Shown piece after piece: positions 61,213-64,000 of a stretch of 64,000 nt of DNA. A model generated the notes under the pieces. It saw only the letters and a list, made by a program, of their open reading frames with translations. It ran no database searches and had not been told where the DNA came from. The translations under genes and the position numbers were made by a program. Source of the stretch: Rhodovulum euryhalinum (lineage in GTDB: Bacteria > Pseudomonadota > Alphaproteobacteria > Rhodobacterales > Rhodobacteraceae). The DNA lies in assembly GCF_004342445.1 (NCBI RefSeq), contig NZ_SLWW01000007.1, positions 62,001 to 126,000 on the forward strand, in the 5' to 3' direction. Position 1 is the stretch's first letter. Every line of letters begins with the position of its first letter.

Positions 61213-62219
61213 TCCGGTATCTTCTCGCCCGCCTGCTGACCTTCCTGCCCACCTTCCTGGGGGTCACGCTGATTTCCTTTGCCTTCATCCGCGTGCTGCC
61301 GGGCGATCCGATCATCGTGATGGCGGGCGAACGGGGGATGACCGAGGAACGCTATGCCGAACTTTACCGCCAGTTCGGTTTCGACCAGCCCCTGGTGGTG
61401 CAATTCTGGACCTACCTGACGGGCGTGCTTCAGGGCGATCTGGGCACCTCCTACGTCACCAAGCGGCCGGTCTGGGACGAGTTCTTCGCGCTGTTCCCCG
61501 CCACGCTGGAACTGTCGCTTTGCGCGATCATCTTCGCCATCGCGGTCGGCTTGCCCGCAGGTGTGATCGCCGCCGTCAACCGGGGCAAGTTCTTCGACAG
61601 GGCGCTGATGTCCACCGCATTGGTGGGGTATTCCATGCCGATCTTCTGGTGGGCGCTGCTGCTGATCATCATCTTCTCGGGCAACCTGGGCTGGACGCCG
61701 GTCTCTGGGCGGATCGACCTTCTGTACTACTTCCCGCAGGTGACGGGCTTCATGCTGATCGATTCCGCGCTTTCGGGGCAGAATGGCGCCTTTGCCTCGG
61801 CGGTGCGCCACCTGATCCTGCCGACCATCGTGCTGGGCACCATCCCGCTGGCGGTGATCGCACGTCAGACCCGGTCGGCCATGCTTGAGGTGCTGTCCGA
61901 GGACTATATCCGGACGGCGCGCGCCAAGGGTCTGTCGCCGCTTCGGGTCAACGGGCTGCACGCGCTGAGAAATGCCATGATCCCGGTGATTACCGTGATC
62001 GGCCTGTCGGTGGGCACGCTGCTGGCCGGCGCGATCCTGACCGAAACGATCTTCAGTTGGCCGGGCATCGGCAAGTGGATGGTCGATTCCATCTTCCGCC
62101 GCGACTACCCGGTGGTGCAGGGCGGCCTTCTGCTGATCGCGTCGATGGTGATGATCGTGAACCTGACGGTCGACATCCTTTACGGGTTCATCAACCCCAA
62201 GATCAGGGCGCGGAAATGA
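61209..62219 (+). CDS. dipeptide-type ABC permease (DppB-like)
   Basis: 336-residue permease starting MIRYLLARLLTFLPTFLGVT, with the DppB N-terminal pattern RVLPGDPI. Six hydrophobic segments are seen. The EAA-like loop is EDYIRTARAKGLSPLRVNGLHALRNAM (about residues 230-257). Overlaps the peptidase gene and the next permease by ATGA. Confidence 0.92.
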   Translation: MIRYLLARLLTFLPTFLGVTLISFAFIRVLPGDPIIVMAGERGMTEERYAELYRQFGFDQPLVVQFWTYLTGVLQGDLGTSYVTKRPVWDEFFALFPATLELSLCAIIFAIAVGLPAGVIAAVNRGKFFDRALMSTALVGYSMPIFWWALLLIIIFSGNLGWTPVSGRIDLLYYFPQVTGFMLIDSALSGQNGAFASAVRHLILPTIVLGTIPLAVIARQTRSAMLEVLSEDYIRTARAKGLSPLRVNGLHALRNAMIPVITVIGLSVGTLLAGAILTETIFSWPGIGKWMVDSIFRRDYPVVQGGLLLIASMVMIVNLTVDILYGFINPKIRARK

Positions 62220-63097
62220 GCGTGGCGGCGGCGCGGCAAAGCCCCCTGGGCGAATTCTGGTACTATTTCCGCGAGAACCGGGGCGCGGTGATCGGGCTGT
62301 ACATCTTCGCGGTCTTCGTCTTTGTGGCGCTCTTCGCCCCGCTGCTGGCGCCCTACGACCCGACCCAGCAGTTCCGCCAGAGCACCCTTCTGCCCCCCGC
62401 CTGGGCCGTGGGCGGGGACTGGGCCTTTCCGCTGGGCACCGATCCCTTGGGCCGAGACATGCTTTCGCGGCTGATCCACGGCGCGCGGTACTCGTTCTTC
62501 GTGGGTATCGTGGTGGTGGTGGTGGCCGCCTCGGGCGGCATCCTGATCGGGCTGATCGCGGGCTTTGCGCCGAAATGGCTGGACACGCTCATCATGCGGC
62601 TGATGGACGTGATCCTGGCCTTTCCCTCGCTCTTGCTGGCGCTGGTGCTGGTGGCGATCCTGGGGCCGTCGCTGACCAATGCGATGATCGCCATCGCGCT
62701 GGTCCTGCAACCCCATTACGTCCGCCTGACCCGGGCCTCGGTGATGTCGGAACGCACGCGCGATTACGTCGTCTCGTCCCGCGTGGCGGGGGCCAAGTTG
62801 CCGCGGCTGATGTTCATCACCGTGCTGCCCAACTGCCTTGCGCCGATCATCGTGCAGGCGGCGCTGTCATTTTCCACGGCGATCCTGGACGCGGCCGCGC
62901 TGGGCTTTCTCGGCATGGGCGCGCAGCCGCCGACGCCCGAATGGGGTACGATGCTGGCCGAGGCGCGCGAGTTCATCCTGCGCGCCTGGTGGGTCGTCAC
63001 CTTCCCCGGCGTGGCGATCCTGGTGACGGTGCTGGCGATCAACCTGATGGGTGACGGCCTGCGCGACGCGCTTGACCCCAAGCTGAAGCGGAGCTGA
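62216..63097 (+). CDS. dipeptide-type ABC permease (DppC-like)
   Basis: 293 residues starting MSVAAARQSPLGEFW. The N-terminal DppC motif FVALFAPLLAPYDP and GTDPLGRDMLSRLIHGAR are diagnostic. The EAA-like loop is RTRDYVVSSRVAGAKLPRLMFITVLPN. Six hydrophobic segments. It overlaps the DppB-like gene by 4 bases and is followed 3 bases later by the ATPase gene. Confidence 0.92.
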   Translation: MSVAAARQSPLGEFWYYFRENRGAVIGLYIFAVFVFVALFAPLLAPYDPTQQFRQSTLLPPAWAVGGDWAFPLGTDPLGRDMLSRLIHGARYSFFVGIVVVVVAASGGILIGLIAGFAPKWLDTLIMRLMDVILAFPSLLLALVLVAILGPSLTNAMIAIALVLQPHYVRLTRASVMSERTRDYVVSSRVAGAKLPRLMFITVLPNCLAPIIVQAALSFSTAILDAAALGFLGMGAQPPTPEWGTMLAEAREFILRAWWVVTFPGVAILVTVLAINLMGDGLRDALDPKLKRS

Positions 63098-63100
63098 GGC

Positions 63101-64000
63101 ATGGCGCTTCTGTCGATCCGCAACCTTTCGGTCGATTTCGCCACCGCCGCGGGCAGTTTCCGGGCCGTGGACGCGATGGACGTGACCGTGGACCCCGGCG
63201 AGATCCTCGCCATCGTCGGCGAAAGCGGGTCGGGCAAGTCGGTGGCGATGCTGGCGCTGATGGGCCTTCTGCCCTGGACGGCGACGGTCACCGCGGACGA
63301 GATGAGCTTTGACGGGCAGGACCTGCGCGCGATCAGCCCCCGCACCCGCCGGCGGATCGTCGGCAAGGACATCGCGATGATCTTTCAGGAACCGATGTCG
63401 TCGCTGAACCCCTGCTTCACCGTGGGGTTCCAGATCAAGGAGGGGCTGAAGAAGCATCTCGGCCTCGACGCCCGCGCCCGTCAGGCCCGCGCGCTGGAAC
63501 TGATGGAGATGGTGGGCATCCCCGACCCCGCGCGGCGCCTGAACGCCTATCCGCACCAGATGTCGGGGGGGATGAGCCAGCGGGTGATGATCGCCATGGC
63601 GATCGCCTGCCGCCCGCGCCTGCTGATCGCGGACGAACCCACCACCGCGCTGGACGTGACGATCCAGGCCCAGATCCTGGACCTGCTGACCGATCTTCAG
63701 GCCGAAACCGGCATGGCGCTGATCCTGATCACCCACGACATGGGCGTGGTGGCCGAGACCGCGCGCCGGGTCAGCGTGCAATATGCCGGCCAGAAGGTCG
63801 AGGAACAGCAGGTGGGCCCGCTGTTCGCCAGGCCCCACCACCCCTACACCTCGGCCTTGCTGGCCGCGCTGCCGGAACGCGCCACGACGCGCATCCTGCC
63901 CACGATTCCGGGCGTCGTTCCGGGCCAGTTCGACCGACCCAGGGGCTGCCTGTTCGCGCCGCGCTGCGCCTTTGCCGACGAGACTTGCCGAACCACGCCG
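63101..64000 (+). CDS. dipeptide-type ABC ATPase (DppD-like), truncated by the window end
   Basis: Open from ATG at 63101 to the last base, 300 codons, with no stop reached. Walker A is GESGSGKSV (about residue 38), Q-loop [11 protein letters not shown], signature MSGGMSQRV, Walker [17 protein letters not shown] and switch His [11 protein letters not shown]. The C-terminal oligopeptide-transporter extension includes [14 protein letters not shown] and the cysteine-containing [11 protein letters not shown], which in DppD/OppD proteins binds a 4Fe-4S cluster. Only the last few tens of residues should be missing. A DppF-like second ATPase would be expected next. Confidence 0.93.
   Translation, partial: MALLSIRNLSVDFATAAGSFRAVDAMDVTVDPGEILAIVGESGSGKSVAMLALMGLLPWTATVTADEMSFDGQDLRAISPRTRRRIVGKDIAMIFQEPMSSLNPCFTVGFQIKEGLKKHLGLDARARQARALELMEMVGIPDPARRLNAYPHQMSGGMSQRVMIAMAIACRPRLLIADEPTTALDVTIQAQILDLLTDLQAETGMALILITHDMGVVAETARRVSVQYAGQKVEEQQVGPLFARPHHPYTSALLAALPERATTRILPTIPGVVPGQFDRPRGCLFAPRCAFADETCRTTP

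Overview
The window is a 64-kb stretch of high-GC chromosome from an alphaproteobacterium, almost certainly a member of the Rhodobacteraceae (Rhodobacter/Rhodovulum-like). The evidence is the very GC-rich third codon positions, the lysC-ptsP pair, a malyl-CoA lyase of the ethylmalonyl-CoA type, phosphatidylcholine synthase, FtsE/FtsX next to a PlsC and a zinc-ribbon protein, and a nif cluster with its own rpoN as seen in purple non-sulfur Rhodobacter species. The genus cannot be fixed by reading alone. No rRNA, tRNA, insertion sequence, prophage or CRISPR array was recognised.

Layout. 1-9.3 kb: housekeeping genes for the envelope, fatty acids and cysteine, plus mcl1. 9.6-12.5 kb: a three-gene D-amino-acid/D-glutamate catabolic operon (dgcN, dgcA, dat). 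12.5-13.2 kb: a cysteine-rich protein behind a cobalamin riboswitch. 13.3-16.0 kb: a two-subunit molybdenum hydroxylase. 16.2-37.7 kb: core genes (pgm, truA, ycjX/ycjF, ileS, pcs, xerC, a transaldolase, priA, a YeeE transporter, an MFS transporter, ptsP, lysC) and small conserved proteins. 37.8-38.4 kb: an exported glutathione peroxidase. 38.5-47.4 kb: a nitrogen-fixation region, nifE-nifN-nifX-DUF269-DUF683-fdxB, then iscA-nifU-nifV-nifW, then rpoN. 47.4-53.0 kb: pqqABCDE downstream of a sensor kinase/response regulator pair. 53.2-57.3 kb: a ugpBAEC glycerol-3-phosphate importer. 57.4-64 kb: a class-IV aminotransferase followed by a dipeptide-type importer with an M24 peptidase, cut by the window end.

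How the genes work together. NifE/NifN/NifX and homocitrate from NifV serve FeMo-cofactor assembly. FdxB is a candidate electron donor, and RpoN reads the two -24/-12 promoters seen ahead of nifE and iscA. PQQ synthesis is probably switched by the adjacent two-component system. Dat, DgcN and DgcA together would funnel D-amino acids through D-glutamate to N-acetyl-L-glutamate.

Most unusual points. (1) About 350 bp inside the ileS editing domain has much lower GC and different codon use from the rest of the gene, as if replaced by recombination. (2) A probable leaderless, Ile-rich 16-codon leader peptide lies upstream of ileS. (3) The NifU here has lost all three cysteines of its scaffold domain. 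(4) A dispersed intergenic element with three stem-loops follows truA and fdxB, and one stem differs in sequence but still pairs. (5) A 10-bp-phased direct repeat sits upstream of pqqA.
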